Part shown: positions 18,462 through 26,871 of the stretch, piece after piece
How the letters are laid out: the number at the start of each line of letters is the position of its first letter
Numbering within the stretch: the stretch's first letter is position 1
Assembly (NCBI RefSeq): GCF_000703165.1
Contig: NZ_JNLQ01000002.1
Coordinates: forward strand, 868,001-932,000
Direction: 5' to 3'
DNA length: 64,000 nt
Source of the DNA: Butyrivibrio sp. AE3004
Lineage (GTDB): Bacteria > Bacillota > Clostridia > Lachnospirales > Lachnospiraceae
The notes under the pieces: model-generated
The model's database searches: none
Seen by the model: the letters and a program-made list of their open reading frames with translations, nothing else
What the model was told of the DNA's origin: nothing
Program-made: the position numbers and the translations under genes

Positions 18462-18651
18462 ATAATTTCTGCAAAAAAACTGAAAAGGTAAACGTAGGTT
18501 ATATGTTTTACCAAGAATAAATGCAGTATTTATGCACAAGTTTAAAAGTTAAAAACAGGATAATAGGTTAAACGATATGCGAAAAAGAATATAAAAGATA
18601 AAACTAAAAATAAATCTATTGGAAACGATACCAACGCAGTAATTACGCTAG

Positions 18652-18665
18652 GATAATCGGTTGCG
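18652..18665 (-). promoter_or_regulatory. LacI-type operator candidate 2
   Basis: GATAATCGGTTGCG, the near-exact inverse of the site at 18448. Confidence 0.45.
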
Positions 18666-18753
18666 CATTGTGCTAATCAAGGATGTCGTTACCGGAAACG
18701 AAATTGGTTAATGTGTATAAGGAAAACGTTTTACGTTTGTTGAAAATGCACCA

Positions 18754-18782
18754 TTGACGATAAAAAGAAAGGGAATTACAAT
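18754..18782 (+). promoter_or_regulatory. Promoter of the sugar transporter operon
   Basis: TTGACG (18754-18759), 17-bp spacer, TACAAT (18777-18782). The predicted start near 18789 abuts operator candidate 3. Confidence 0.7.
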
Positions 18783-18791
18783 TACTTTCAG

Positions 18792-18807
18792 AACAACCGA
18801 TTGCGCA
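18792..18807 (+). promoter_or_regulatory. LacI-type operator candidate 3, at the transcription start
   Basis: The site AACAACCGATTGCGCA is an imperfect palindrome around CG with CAACC and GATTG arms. Its position at +3 to +18 would block the promoter directly. Confidence 0.5.
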
Positions 18808-18872
18808 ATTTGAACAATTCGCACGGACAACAAAACCTTTTCTTGTGAAGGTGAAAAAACGGAGGAAATGAA

Positions 18873-20267
18873 ATGAAAAAGAAATTGGTATCAGTTTTGT
18901 TGACAACAGCAATGGCTGCTTCAATGCTTACTGCTTGCGGTTCTAACGGTGGCAGTGCTGAGCCTGCTGCAGATACTGCTGAGAGCACAGAGACTACAGC
19001 TGAGGAAGCTGCAACAGAAGAAGCAACAGAAGAAGCAACAGAAGAGACTGCAGAAGAAACAACAGAAGAAACTGCTGAAGAGACTTCAGAAGACACAGCA
19101 GCTGCAGAAGATGTTGATTACGGCACAGGCGAGATCAAAATCTGGGTTGCAGATAATGTAGTAGACTTTACAAAGGAACAGTTCGACAAATTCATCGAAG
19201 AGAACCCTCAGTTTGCAGGATACACAGCAACTGTTGAGGCAACAGGTGAAGGTGATGCAGCAGGCAACATGATCACAGACGTTGAGGCCGGTGCAGATAT
19301 TTACGGTTTTGCTCAGGATCAGATTGCAAGACTTGTTTCAGCAGGTGCACTTGAAGTTGTTGAAGATTCAAATGCAGAGAAGATTAAGGCAGATAATGAC
19401 GCAGGTGCTGTTTCAGCAGCAACAGTTGGTGACACACTTTATGCTTATCCCCTTACAGCTGATAATGGCTACTTCCTTTACTATGATAAGAGCGTTGTAA
19501 CAGATCCTTCTACTCTTGAAGGTATCTCTGAGCAGTGTGAAGCTGCAGGAAAGAACTTCTATTTCGAAGTTAACTCAGGCTGGTATCAGACAGCGTTCTT
19601 CTTCGGAACAGGTGCTGAGCTTACATATGATACAGACAATGACGGTAACTTCACAAAGTGCAATTCAACATACGCAAGTGATGAAGGTGTAGTTGCTCTT
19701 AAGGAAATCATCGAGCTTGCAAACACAAAGTCATTCCAGAATGGTTCATCAATTTCATCAGCAACAGATGTTGCAGCAATCGTTGATGGTACATGGGATG
19801 CAGAGGCAGCTAAGGAACTGTTTGGTGACAATTATGCATGCGCTAAGCTTCCTACATTTACAGGTTCTGACGGAAAAGAATATCAGCTTTCAGGCTTTGG
19901 CGGATATAAGCTTCTTGGTGTAAAGCCTCAGGAAGATGAGAACAAGCTTGCTGTATGTGATGCTCTTGCTGATTACCTTGCAAGCGAAGAAGTTCAGCTT
20001 GCAAGATTCAATGCAGTAGGTTGGGGCCCTTCAAACCTTAAGGCACAGGGTGCTGATGAGGTTAAGGCTGACGAAGCACTTACAGCTCTTGGCGAGCAGC
20101 TCAAGTTTGCTATCCCTCAGGGCCAGTATCCCGGAGATTACTGGAGCCTTGCTACATCACTTGGTGACTCTGTAATTTCAGGCGAAATCCCTGCAGACGC
20201 TTCAGACGATGACGTTAAGAAGGCTCTTGAAGATTTCCAGACAACCTGTGAGTCTTACGCAAAATGA
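18873..20267 (+). CDS. MalE-type oligosaccharide-binding lipoprotein
   Basis: A 464-residue ABC solute-binding protein. The lipoprotein signal ends in the lipobox LTAC (Cys ~22). A Glu/Thr/Ala-rich linker (~28-75) tethers the folded domain, which starts EIKIWVADNVVDFTKEQF and has LVSAGALEVV and IVDGTWDAEAAKELFGDN, typical of family 1 sugar-binding proteins. GGAGG precedes the start. The permeases follow but no ATPase gene, so a shared MsmX-type ATPase elsewhere must energise it. The downstream GH35 gene suggests beta-galacto-oligosaccharides as well as maltodextrins as possible ligands. Confidence 0.9.
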   Translation: MKKKLVSVLLTTAMAASMLTACGSNGGSAEPAADTAESTETTAEEAATEEATEEATEETAEETTEETAEETSEDTAAAEDVDYGTGEIKIWVADNVVDFTKEQFDKFIEENPQFAGYTATVEATGEGDAAGNMITDVEAGADIYGFAQDQIARLVSAGALEVVEDSNAEKIKADNDAGAVSAATVGDTLYAYPLTADNGYFLYYDKSVVTDPSTLEGISEQCEAAGKNFYFEVNSGWYQTAFFFGTGAELTYDTDNDGNFTKCNSTYASDEGVVALKEIIELANTKSFQNGSSISSATDVAAIVDGTWDAEAAKELFGDNYACAKLPTFTGSDGKEYQLSGFGGYKLLGVKPQEDENKLAVCDALADYLASEEVQLARFNAVGWGPSNLKAQGADEVKADEALTALGEQLKFAIPQGQYPGDYWSLATSLGDSVISGEIPADASDDDVKKALEDFQTTCESYAK

Positions 20268-20301
20268 TTTAAGTCTGTTTAGAAGAAATGAACCATTTGA
20301 A

Positions 20302-20333
20302 AGGGCTCGGGAACTGTTTCGTCCCGGGCCCTT
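20302..20333 (+). terminator. Intercistronic hairpin after the binding-protein gene
   Basis: AGGGCTCGGGA pairs with TCCCGGGCCCT (one G-U pair) around a 9-nt loop, without a T-tract. It probably stabilises the binding-protein mRNA or attenuates readthrough into the permeases. Confidence 0.55.
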
Positions 20334-20381
20334 ATTAAAGGGATGATTTTTTAGCGCCATAGTAAAGAAGGGAGGCCAGGA

Positions 20382-21779
20382 ATGGCACACGGCTCAAAAA
20401 CAAAGAATAAAGTAACTTTGGCCACGCTCTTAAGTGCACTCGGTAATGACCTTAAGATGATCGGGCTTACATTTAAAGAAGGCGATATAAAAACAAAGCT
20501 TTCATTTATCATAATGGGACTAGGCCCAATATTAAGAGGACAGATACTTATCGGTCTTGTACTTATGTTGGCACAAGCCCTTTTTTTCTGGTATATAAAA
20601 GGATTCGGCTGGGCATATCTTTCCAAGATAACCACATTGGGAACTGTAGCAACTCAGAAGATTAAGAGAAAAACCGTCTATGGCGATAACAGCTTTTTAA
20701 TTCTTTTGTTTGGTGTACTGTCAATATTTGCGGTAATCGCGATTATTACATTATGGAGATTGAATGTTGCTGAGAACAGAAAGGAAGAGCTTGCACTGAA
20801 AGCAGGTAAGAAGCTTCCTACAAATCTTGAAACCTTTACATCGTTATTTGATAAAAACTTTGATAAGACATTATTACTTCTTCCTGTAACGGGAATATTT
20901 GTATTTACCGTACTTCCAATCGTGTTCATGATATTTATAGCGTTCACGAATTATGATTCAAATCATCAGCCGCCGGCTAACCTGTTTACCTGGGTTGGAC
21001 TGGAAAACTTTAAAGAACTTGTTTCATTTGGAAATCAGGGCCTTGGCCCCACATTCTTTAAGGTTTTGGCATGGACACTGGTGTGGGCTTTCTTTGCAAC
21101 CTTTATTGACTATTTCCTTGGACTTGCTGTTGCAATTCTGATAAATAAAAAAGGAATAAAATTCAAGAAGCTGTGGAGAACCATTCTGGTTATGACAATT
21201 GCCGTTCCACAGTTTGTATCACTTCTTTATGTTGCCAAGATGTTCGCTAATGACGGACTTATAAACGGATTTCTTAAAAGTGTCGGACTTATAGAAAATT
21301 CGATACCTTTTTGGTCAAATCCCATGCTTGCGAGAATTACGATCATTGTTATCAACATCTGGATCGGTATCCCGTATCTTATGTTGATCGCAACAGGTCT
21401 TTTGATGAATATACCTGAAGACTTATACGAAAGTGCCAGAATAGACGGTGCAAGCCCCTGGCAGATGTTTAAGAGTATAACTCTTCCTTACATGCTTTTT
21501 GTTACAGGACCTTTCCTGCTTACACAGTTTACAGGTAACCTTAACAACTTTGGTGTTATTTTCCTTCTTTCAGGAGGTGGCCCGGGCACAATAAGTTATG
21601 CCGGAAATGCCGGAACAACAGACCTTCTTGTTACATGGCTGTATAAGATGACAGTTAATGACAGCAATTATAAGATGGCTTCCGTTATCGGTATTATGGT
21701 ATTTATAGTAACTGCAATATTTGCACTCGGCGTATACGGCCTGCTTCCGTCAGTAAAGGATGAGGAGGGATTCCAATGA
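20382..21779 (+). CDS. MalF-type sugar ABC transporter permease
   Basis: A 465-residue membrane protein with eight or so hydrophobic segments. It includes an extra N-terminal pair and the MalF-type leader region before the core permease domain. The EAA loop reads EDLYESARIDGASPWQMF, which contacts the ATPase. Its length is closer to MalF/GanP/MdxF than to short MsmF-type permeases. Ribosome site GGGAGG lies upstream. It overlaps the next permease by four bases (ATGA). Confidence 0.92.
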   Translation: MAHGSKTKNKVTLATLLSALGNDLKMIGLTFKEGDIKTKLSFIIMGLGPILRGQILIGLVLMLAQALFFWYIKGFGWAYLSKITTLGTVATQKIKRKTVYGDNSFLILLFGVLSIFAVIAIITLWRLNVAENRKEELALKAGKKLPTNLETFTSLFDKNFDKTLLLLPVTGIFVFTVLPIVFMIFIAFTNYDSNHQPPANLFTWVGLENFKELVSFGNQGLGPTFFKVLAWTLVWAFFATFIDYFLGLAVAILINKKGIKFKKLWRTILVMTIAVPQFVSLLYVAKMFANDGLINGFLKSVGLIENSIPFWSNPMLARITIIVINIWIGIPYLMLIATGLLMNIPEDLYESARIDGASPWQMFKSITLPYMLFVTGPFLLTQFTGNLNNFGVIFLLSGGGPGTISYAGNAGTTDLLVTWLYKMTVNDSNYKMASVIGIMVFIVTAIFALGVYGLLPSVKDEEGFQ

Positions 21780-22642
21780 TTAAAACCGGATATAAAACTA
21801 AAAAAGCTATCGGGAATGTTTTTGCTTATATATTCCTTATCCTGATATGTATTATTTGGCTGTTTCCCTTTGTGGGACTTGTACTTCAGAGCTTCAGATC
21901 ATATGCTACTGAGTACGGCGGAATGGTAAGCTATATCGTTCCAAAGCAGTTTTCACTTGATAATTACAAGTTTATGTTTTCTGGTGAAACCAACTTTTTG
22001 TTATGGTATAAAAACACGGTAACAATTGCATTTTTTGTTTCACTGCTGCAGACAATGGTTATTCTTTGCGTAAGCTATGCGCTTTCAAGAATGAGATTTG
22101 CGGGAAGAACACTTCTTATGAAGTCCTGGCTTATCCTTGGTCTTTTCCCGGGATTCTTAACAATGATCTGTCTGTATTTCCTTCTTAAACAATTCGGACT
22201 TACACAGGCAGGAGCTATTCCCGGACTCATTCTGGTATCTGTTGCAAGTTCAGGTATGGGATATTATGTATGTAAAGGATATTTTGATACTATTCCCAAA
22301 GCCCTTGATGAGGCTGCAAGAATTGATGGTGCTTCAAGAGCAAGAATATTCTTTACCATGACAATTCCTATGAGTAAGCCAATCATCATCTATACAGCCC
22401 TGGTAGCGTTCATGGCACCTTGGAATGACTATATTTTTGCATCATATGTAGCTTTTGGTCATGATAAGAGTTACAACGTAGCCGTTGCTATGTACAGATG
22501 GATGAATACAAATGATTATCAGGGATACTTTACCAGATTCTGTGCCGGCGGCGTACTTATAGCAATTCCTGTAACAATATTGTTTATGTTCCTTCAGAAG
22601 TACTATGTCGAAGGTGTTACCGGCGGTGCTGTAAAAGGTTGA
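21776..22642 (+). CDS. MalG-type sugar ABC transporter permease
   Basis: A 288-residue permease with six membrane segments and the EAA loop KALDEAARIDGASRARIF. The C-terminus QKYYVEGVTGGAVKG is characteristic of MalG-type subunits. It is the partner of the preceding MalF-type permease, with which it overlaps (ATGA), so the two are translationally coupled. It completes the membrane channel; the ATPase is missing from the cluster. Confidence 0.93.
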   Translation: MIKTGYKTKKAIGNVFAYIFLILICIIWLFPFVGLVLQSFRSYATEYGGMVSYIVPKQFSLDNYKFMFSGETNFLLWYKNTVTIAFFVSLLQTMVILCVSYALSRMRFAGRTLLMKSWLILGLFPGFLTMICLYFLLKQFGLTQAGAIPGLILVSVASSGMGYYVCKGYFDTIPKALDEAARIDGASRARIFFTMTIPMSKPIIIYTALVAFMAPWNDYIFASYVAFGHDKSYNVAVAMYRWMNTNDYQGYFTRFCAGGVLIAIPVTILFMFLQKYYVEGVTGGAVKG

Positions 22643-22674
22643 GCAGAACTTCCTTATAAAAATTTGGAGATGGT

Positions 22675-23670
22675 ATGAGCAATCAAATCACTATTGAGGA
22701 TGTAGCGGCTGCTCTTGGGGTTTCCAAGACAACCGTATCCCGGGCAATATCAGGGAAAGGAAGAATAGGAGAGGCAACAAGAAACCGCGTCCTCGAATAC
22801 ATTGAACAGAATAATTACAAACCCAACGTAGTTGCCAAGGGACTTGCACAGCGCAGAACCTTTAACATAGCTGTGGTGTGGCCCGGAGATTCCGCATTGG
22901 TTGACCTTCCTTTTTTTCAGCGGTGTCTGGTCGGAATAAGCGAAGTTACCGGCGGATATAGCTATGATATAGTTATATCGGTTGTGGCTGGGGAAGAGAT
23001 CTCAAACTTAAAAAGGATAATCGACAATCATAAGGTCGATGGGGTAATCCTTACAAGAACGCTCATAGACGATAAGCCTGCCGATTATTTAAGAAAAAGC
23101 GGAATACCGTTTGTTGCTATAGGATCATCTTTGGATGAAGACATCATCACTGTGGACAATGATCATTTTGATGCCTGCAGAGAGCTCACATCCATTCTTA
23201 TAGGAAAAGGACATACGAAGCTGGCACTTATAGGCGGTTCGCAGAATCATATGATAACCCGAACCAGATATGAAGGCTTTATGAGTGCGTTCGGACAGTC
23301 CGGCAAAAAAGTTGATGAATCACTGATATACCTTAATCAGGGGAATGAGCAGCGACTCACAGAAATAGTGAAGAACCTTGCCGAAAAGAAGGTCGACGGT
23401 GTGGTATGCATGGATGATCAGCTTGCGGGATACGTTATGAGTATATGCAGGTCGGTGCAGATCAGAATTCCTGAGGATTTAAGACTGGCATCCTTCTATA
23501 ACAGTAATATACTTGAGAATGCAATCGTTCCGGTGACATCACTTAATTTTGATGACAGAAATCTCGGAGCTGCTGCAACCCGAATGCTCATGAAGATTAT
23601 AGATGGGGAAAAGGTCGAATCACAAAAACTGAAAAATTACGAAGTGATCATGAAGGAGAGCACGAAATAA
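22675..23670 (+). CDS. LacI-family transcriptional regulator
   Basis: A 331-residue repressor. The HTH is TIEDVAAALGVSKTTVSRAI, with the hinge YKPNVVAKGLAQ. The periplasmic-binding-like ligand domain includes DGVILTRTLIDD, ALIGGSQNHMITRTRYEGF and ETCK-less C-terminal SLNFDDRNLGAAATRML. It is placed last in the transporter operon and likely binds the CGCAACCG-type sites upstream of the binding-protein gene, forming an autoregulatory loop. The sugar effector is unknown. Confidence 0.92.
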   Translation: MSNQITIEDVAAALGVSKTTVSRAISGKGRIGEATRNRVLEYIEQNNYKPNVVAKGLAQRRTFNIAVVWPGDSALVDLPFFQRCLVGISEVTGGYSYDIVISVVAGEEISNLKRIIDNHKVDGVILTRTLIDDKPADYLRKSGIPFVAIGSSLDEDIITVDNDHFDACRELTSILIGKGHTKLALIGGSQNHMITRTRYEGFMSAFGQSGKKVDESLIYLNQGNEQRLTEIVKNLAEKKVDGVVCMDDQLAGYVMSICRSVQIRIPEDLRLASFYNSNILENAIVPVTSLNFDDRNLGAAATRMLMKIIDGEKVESQKLKNYEVIMKESTK

Positions 23671-23684
23671 GTGCTCCCCTTTTA
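23658..23684 (+). terminator. Terminator overlapping the LacI stop codon
   Basis: GAGCAC (23658-23663) and GTGCTC (23671-23676) pair, with the TAA stop in the loop; CCCTTTT follows. The stem is short. Confidence 0.5.
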
Positions 23685-23709
23685 ACTTAATTAAGCAAAA
23701 TATATATTA

Positions 23710-23791
23710 GTGTAGTTGCTTTTTAGCTTTATAGACTATATTGCCCGGATTTTAGAAAGCATATAGTCTGGTTAATATAAAACAGCTACAC
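23710..23791 (+). promoter_or_regulatory. Nested inverted repeat upstream of GH35 gene
   Basis: An outer stem GTGTAGTTG/CAGCTACAC (23710-23718 with 23783-23791, one G-U pair) encloses a perfect inner stem AGACTATAT/ATATAGTCT (23733-23741 with 23761-23769). It ends ten bases before the ribosome site. It may be a folded leader RNA or two nested operators; no known family was recognised. Confidence 0.4.
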
Positions 23792-23815
23792 TTTGGATTA
23801 TAGGAGAGAAAAAAT

Positions 23816-26125
23816 ATGCTATCTGATGTAAGTAAGCTTTCTTACACACCTATGTCACTTACTGTGGACGGTAAAGGCTTCTATCCTGTGATGGGAGAAA
23901 TGCATTTTTCACGATACAGAAACAGATACTGGGAAGAAGAACTCTGTAAGATGAAGAGCGGTGGTGTGGACATCGTATCCTTATATACTATTTGGATTCA
24001 TCATGAGGAGGTACGTGGCGAATTTGATTTTAGCGGAGACAGGAATTTAAGGAAATTTCTGGAAACAGTAAAGAGAGTCGGAATAAACTGCATTCTCAGG
24101 ATAGGACCATGGGCACACGGAGAAGCCAGGAACGGAGGATTTCCCGACTGGCTTTTGGAGGATGCTAAAGAAAAGGGATACGAATTAAGAAGCAATGCTC
24201 CCGAATACCTTTCACATGCGAGGAATTTTTATGAGCATATTTATGAGCAGGCTAAGGGATATTTCTTAAAAGATAAAGGTCCCATAATAGGTGTTCAGAT
24301 TGAAAATGAATATGGTCACTGCGGAGGTTTTGGAGGCGAAGAAGGTGAAAAACATATGAGAACCCTCCACGATATGGCTGTGGAAATAGGATTTGATGTT
24401 CCGATTTATACAGCAACCGGATGGGGCGGTGCCGTGACAGGCGGAATGCTTCCTGTAATGGGCGGCTACTGTGAAGCACCCTGGGATCCCAGAACAACAG
24501 AGATTGAACCAAGCGGAAACTATATTTTTACTAAAGAGAGAAATGATCATAATATAGGATCGGATCATGGTCTTGGAGCAGGCATTACCTTTGATATGGA
24601 TAAATTCCCGTATCTTACGGCTGAGCTTGGAGGCGGACTTCAGGTCACACATCACAGAAGATGCATTGCAACAGGAAAAGATACTGAGGCAATGAGTATG
24701 GTAAAGATGGGAAGCGGTGCAAATCTGCTTGGCTATTATATGTATCATGGCGGTACAAATCCGGAGGGCAAGCTTTCGACCCTCCAGGAAAGCACAAAAA
24801 CCGGATATCCGAATGATCTGCCGGTATTGTCCTACGACTTTAATGCTCCGATCAAAGAATACGGACAGATGTCTGAAACCTACAGAAGAGTAAGAAGGCT
24901 TGCCATGTTCACCAAGGATTTCGGGACAGATCTTTGTGATATGCCTTATGTTGCGCAGCCCGGTAATCCCGATAAGCCTGAAAACCTGACAGCTCTTAGG
25001 ACTGCGGTTCGAATGGTCACAAAGGAGATATGCGGGGAAACCTTAAATAGCGGATTTTTGTTTGTGAACAATTATCAGAGAAGATACAAAATGGAAGACC
25101 ATGATAATACTGTTCTTAAGGCATTTGATGCAGAAGGCAATGTGATAACCGAATTTGAAGTAAGAGACATCAAAAACGGTGACTATTTCTTTTATCCTTT
25201 TAACATGCCTATTGGAGAGGATGCTGTTTTAAAGAAAGCCAATATGATTCCGCTGTGCAAGCTTCATGACGAGAAAGGAAGAGAGAATGCCTATGTTTTC
25301 TATGCTGACGACAGAGACAGTGCGGCAGCAGAGATAGAAGGAGATCTTGGAGCTATAAAGATAGTTACACTAAGTAGCTATGAGGCTGAGCATGCGATAA
25401 AGATAAAGGATGACAGAGGCGCTGAACATCTCGTTATTTGTGAGCATGAGATAGTGGACAGAATAGTCGGAACAAACAGAAGAAGAGCCGGAGTTCTGGA
25501 AAACGGAAATCCGAACGGCTATGAGATTTTTGCGGAAATTCCGGATGATGGAGAGATGTATTCCATATCCTTCAGGGTATGGCCTGACCTTGATGAAACC
25601 CCCATAGGTTTTATTCATGCCGATGCAGAAAATGTAAGCGACACCTACATGGTGGACAGCATGGACTTTGCTGATTACAGATATGTAGATGAACTGACAA
25701 ATCAAGTGAAAGCTGAAATATCAGAGGAAGGCTCAGACGGAGATTTTGCAAAGTACAAACTGACTGTTTCAGGAATTGACGAAGATACAGATGAAGTTTA
25801 TCTGAAAATCCGTTATGCGGGTGACAGGGCTGAGTTGTTATCGTCATCCGATATGGAAGTCTTCCATGCAGGAGAGATGATCGCTGACAGCTTCTATACC
25901 GGACAGGAATGGGAGATAGGTCTTAAGAGATTTATAGGCTCAGAAGCTAAGGCTCACCTTGAAGAGTCATTTGCGGCAGATATATCAGTTTATCCGCTTG
26001 TTGAAAATCAGAAAATCTATTTGCAGGAATGGCCAAAACTCACCGAGAATTATAATGGAATCGGTGCAGCCTGCAGAGTTGAAGGCGTTTCATCTGTCAC
26101 GCAGTACAGAATTAAACTGTGGTAA
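23816..26125 (+). CDS. GH35-family beta-galactosidase
   Basis: A 769-residue glycoside hydrolase without signal peptide. The N-terminal TIM barrel shows GEMHFSRYRNRYWEEEL, ILRIGPWAHGEARNGGFPDWL and VQIENEYG, classical GH35 motifs. Glu165 in QIENEYG is the expected acid/base and Glu270 in LTAELGGG the expected nucleophile. The C-terminal ~400 residues are beta-rich accessory domains. Cytoplasmic location fits hydrolysis of beta-galactosides imported by the adjacent transporter. Ribosome site TAGGAGAG. A structured leader (23710-23791) and the LacI terminator suggest it has its own control. Confidence 0.88.
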   Translation: MLSDVSKLSYTPMSLTVDGKGFYPVMGEMHFSRYRNRYWEEELCKMKSGGVDIVSLYTIWIHHEEVRGEFDFSGDRNLRKFLETVKRVGINCILRIGPWAHGEARNGGFPDWLLEDAKEKGYELRSNAPEYLSHARNFYEHIYEQAKGYFLKDKGPIIGVQIENEYGHCGGFGGEEGEKHMRTLHDMAVEIGFDVPIYTATGWGGAVTGGMLPVMGGYCEAPWDPRTTEIEPSGNYIFTKERNDHNIGSDHGLGAGITFDMDKFPYLTAELGGGLQVTHHRRCIATGKDTEAMSMVKMGSGANLLGYYMYHGGTNPEGKLSTLQESTKTGYPNDLPVLSYDFNAPIKEYGQMSETYRRVRRLAMFTKDFGTDLCDMPYVAQPGNPDKPENLTALRTAVRMVTKEICGETLNSGFLFVNNYQRRYKMEDHDNTVLKAFDAEGNVITEFEVRDIKNGDYFFYPFNMPIGEDAVLKKANMIPLCKLHDEKGRENAYVFYADDRDSAAAEIEGDLGAIKIVTLSSYEAEHAIKIKDDRGAEHLVICEHEIVDRIVGTNRRRAGVLENGNPNGYEIFAEIPDDGEMYSISFRVWPDLDETPIGFIHADAENVSDTYMVDSMDFADYRYVDELTNQVKAEISEEGSDGDFAKYKLTVSGIDEDTDEVYLKIRYAGDRAELLSSSDMEVFHAGEMIADSFYTGQEWEIGLKRFIGSEAKAHLEESFAADISVYPLVENQKIYLQEWPKLTENYNGIGAACRVEGVSSVTQYRIKLW

Positions 26126-26149
26126 TAATGTAAATATAGTGTAAAAAGA

Positions 26150-26192
26150 AAAATCCCTTTTGAAGAATATTTTGTTCTTCAGAAGGGATTTT
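26150..26192. terminator. Bidirectional terminator after GH35 gene
   Basis: AAAATCCCTTTTGAAGAA and its inverse TTCTTCAGAAGGGATTTT form an ~18-bp stem with one mismatch, flanked by A and T runs between convergent genes. Confidence 0.8.
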
Positions 26193-26224
26193 CATCGTAA
26201 AGTTAATATAAATGGCATACTGGA

Positions 26225-26455
26225 TTAAATGACGCAGTCTCTGTAGTCCAAATATATTTCCAACTGGTCATGTTCATCCATGTAGCTGTAGCATCTAAGG
26301 ACTTCGTCCCGTAAGAGATCTCTGGAATCTCTTAAATATATCAGCTCATCATTTTTTAGCTTATAGTGCTTTGTGGTGTGCATAGCCATGATGATAGCGC
26401 GACTTAATCCTCCCCGTTTGTAAAGTAATTCTTTGATTTTGTTGTAGTCGATCAT
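26225..26455 (-). CDS. Small hypothetical protein
   Basis: A 76-residue protein (MIDYNKIKELLYKRGGLSRA...) with AAAGGA about nine bases before the ATG at 26455. It is charged, with predicted helices and no membrane segment. I do not recognise a family. It is likely real because it has a ribosome site, its codon use resembles neighbouring genes, and a terminator lies at its 3' side. Confidence 0.6.
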   Translation of the reverse strand: MIDYNKIKELLYKRGGLSRAIIMAMHTTKHYKLKNDELIYLRDSRDLLRDEVLRCYSYMDEHDQLEIYLDYRDCVI

Positions 26456-26763
26456 TATACTTTTTCCTTTCACTAAAGGGTTGATGTTACATTAATATTG
26501 TACCTGATAATATGAAAAAGAAAATTAAAGCGGTATTTAATTAATATATTAATTTGATAAATAAAAACTTAAGAAACAGGATAAAAGTAGTAAATAAAGG
26601 ATTTGATGATTGCAATAATGTAAAAGTATAACGCAATTGTGTTAATCTAATTACTTAATACACGATAAATATAATCGAAATAACAATAATATTTATAATA
26701 CAGATGTAAAATAAAAACGATTATACGATATTATATACACTGTAATAAGTAATAATTCGTAAA

Positions 26764-26793
26764 TTACATTAAAAATGATCACTTTTAATGTAA
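26764..26793. promoter_or_regulatory. Perfect 11-bp-arm palindrome, operator candidate
   Basis: TTACATTAAAA (26764-26774) and TTTTAATGTAA (26783-26793) are exact inverses with an 8-bp spacer. It lies about 40 bp upstream of the -10 element and is not followed by a T-tract, so an operator is more likely than a terminator. Confidence 0.45.
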
Positions 26794-26829
26794 CTGTTTA
26801 AGCCCGGTGCAGTTTAGAAATTCAAGCTG

Positions 26830-26838
26830 TGATATACT
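26830..26838 (+). promoter_or_regulatory. Extended -10 promoter element
   Basis: TGATATACT: a TG dinucleotide one base before TATACT. No good -35 is seen, as is usual for extended -10 promoters. Confidence 0.4.
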
Positions 26839-26871
26839 AGTGTTTATCAATAAGAAGAACGGAGCCAATTT

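Larger units (their letters stand above)
18423..18872 (+). promoter_or_regulatory. 450-bp control region of the MalEFG-type operon
   Basis: No gene is present. The region holds a strong promoter (18754-18782) and at least three copies of a CGCAACCG-type half-site plus a perfect AAAACGTTTT palindrome (18723-18732). CGCAA/TTGCG half-sites around a central CG are typical for LacI/MalR-type repressors, and a LacI-family gene lies in the same operon. GTTGCAAC at 18433-18440 is a further small palindrome. Confidence 0.55.
26456..26871. other. AT-rich divergent intergenic region, 416 bp
   Basis: The region has very high AT and no convincing ORF. It contains a perfect 11-bp-arm palindrome at 26764-26793, a looser inverted pair TATAATCG/CGATTATA (26670-26677 and 26718-26725), and an extended -10 promoter for the rightward gene. 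Confidence 0.5.

Noticed and set aside
24252..24748. Two minus-strand open frames inside the GH35 gene
   Set aside because: They overlap catalytic motifs of a full-length enzyme and have no ribosome site or recognisable domain.
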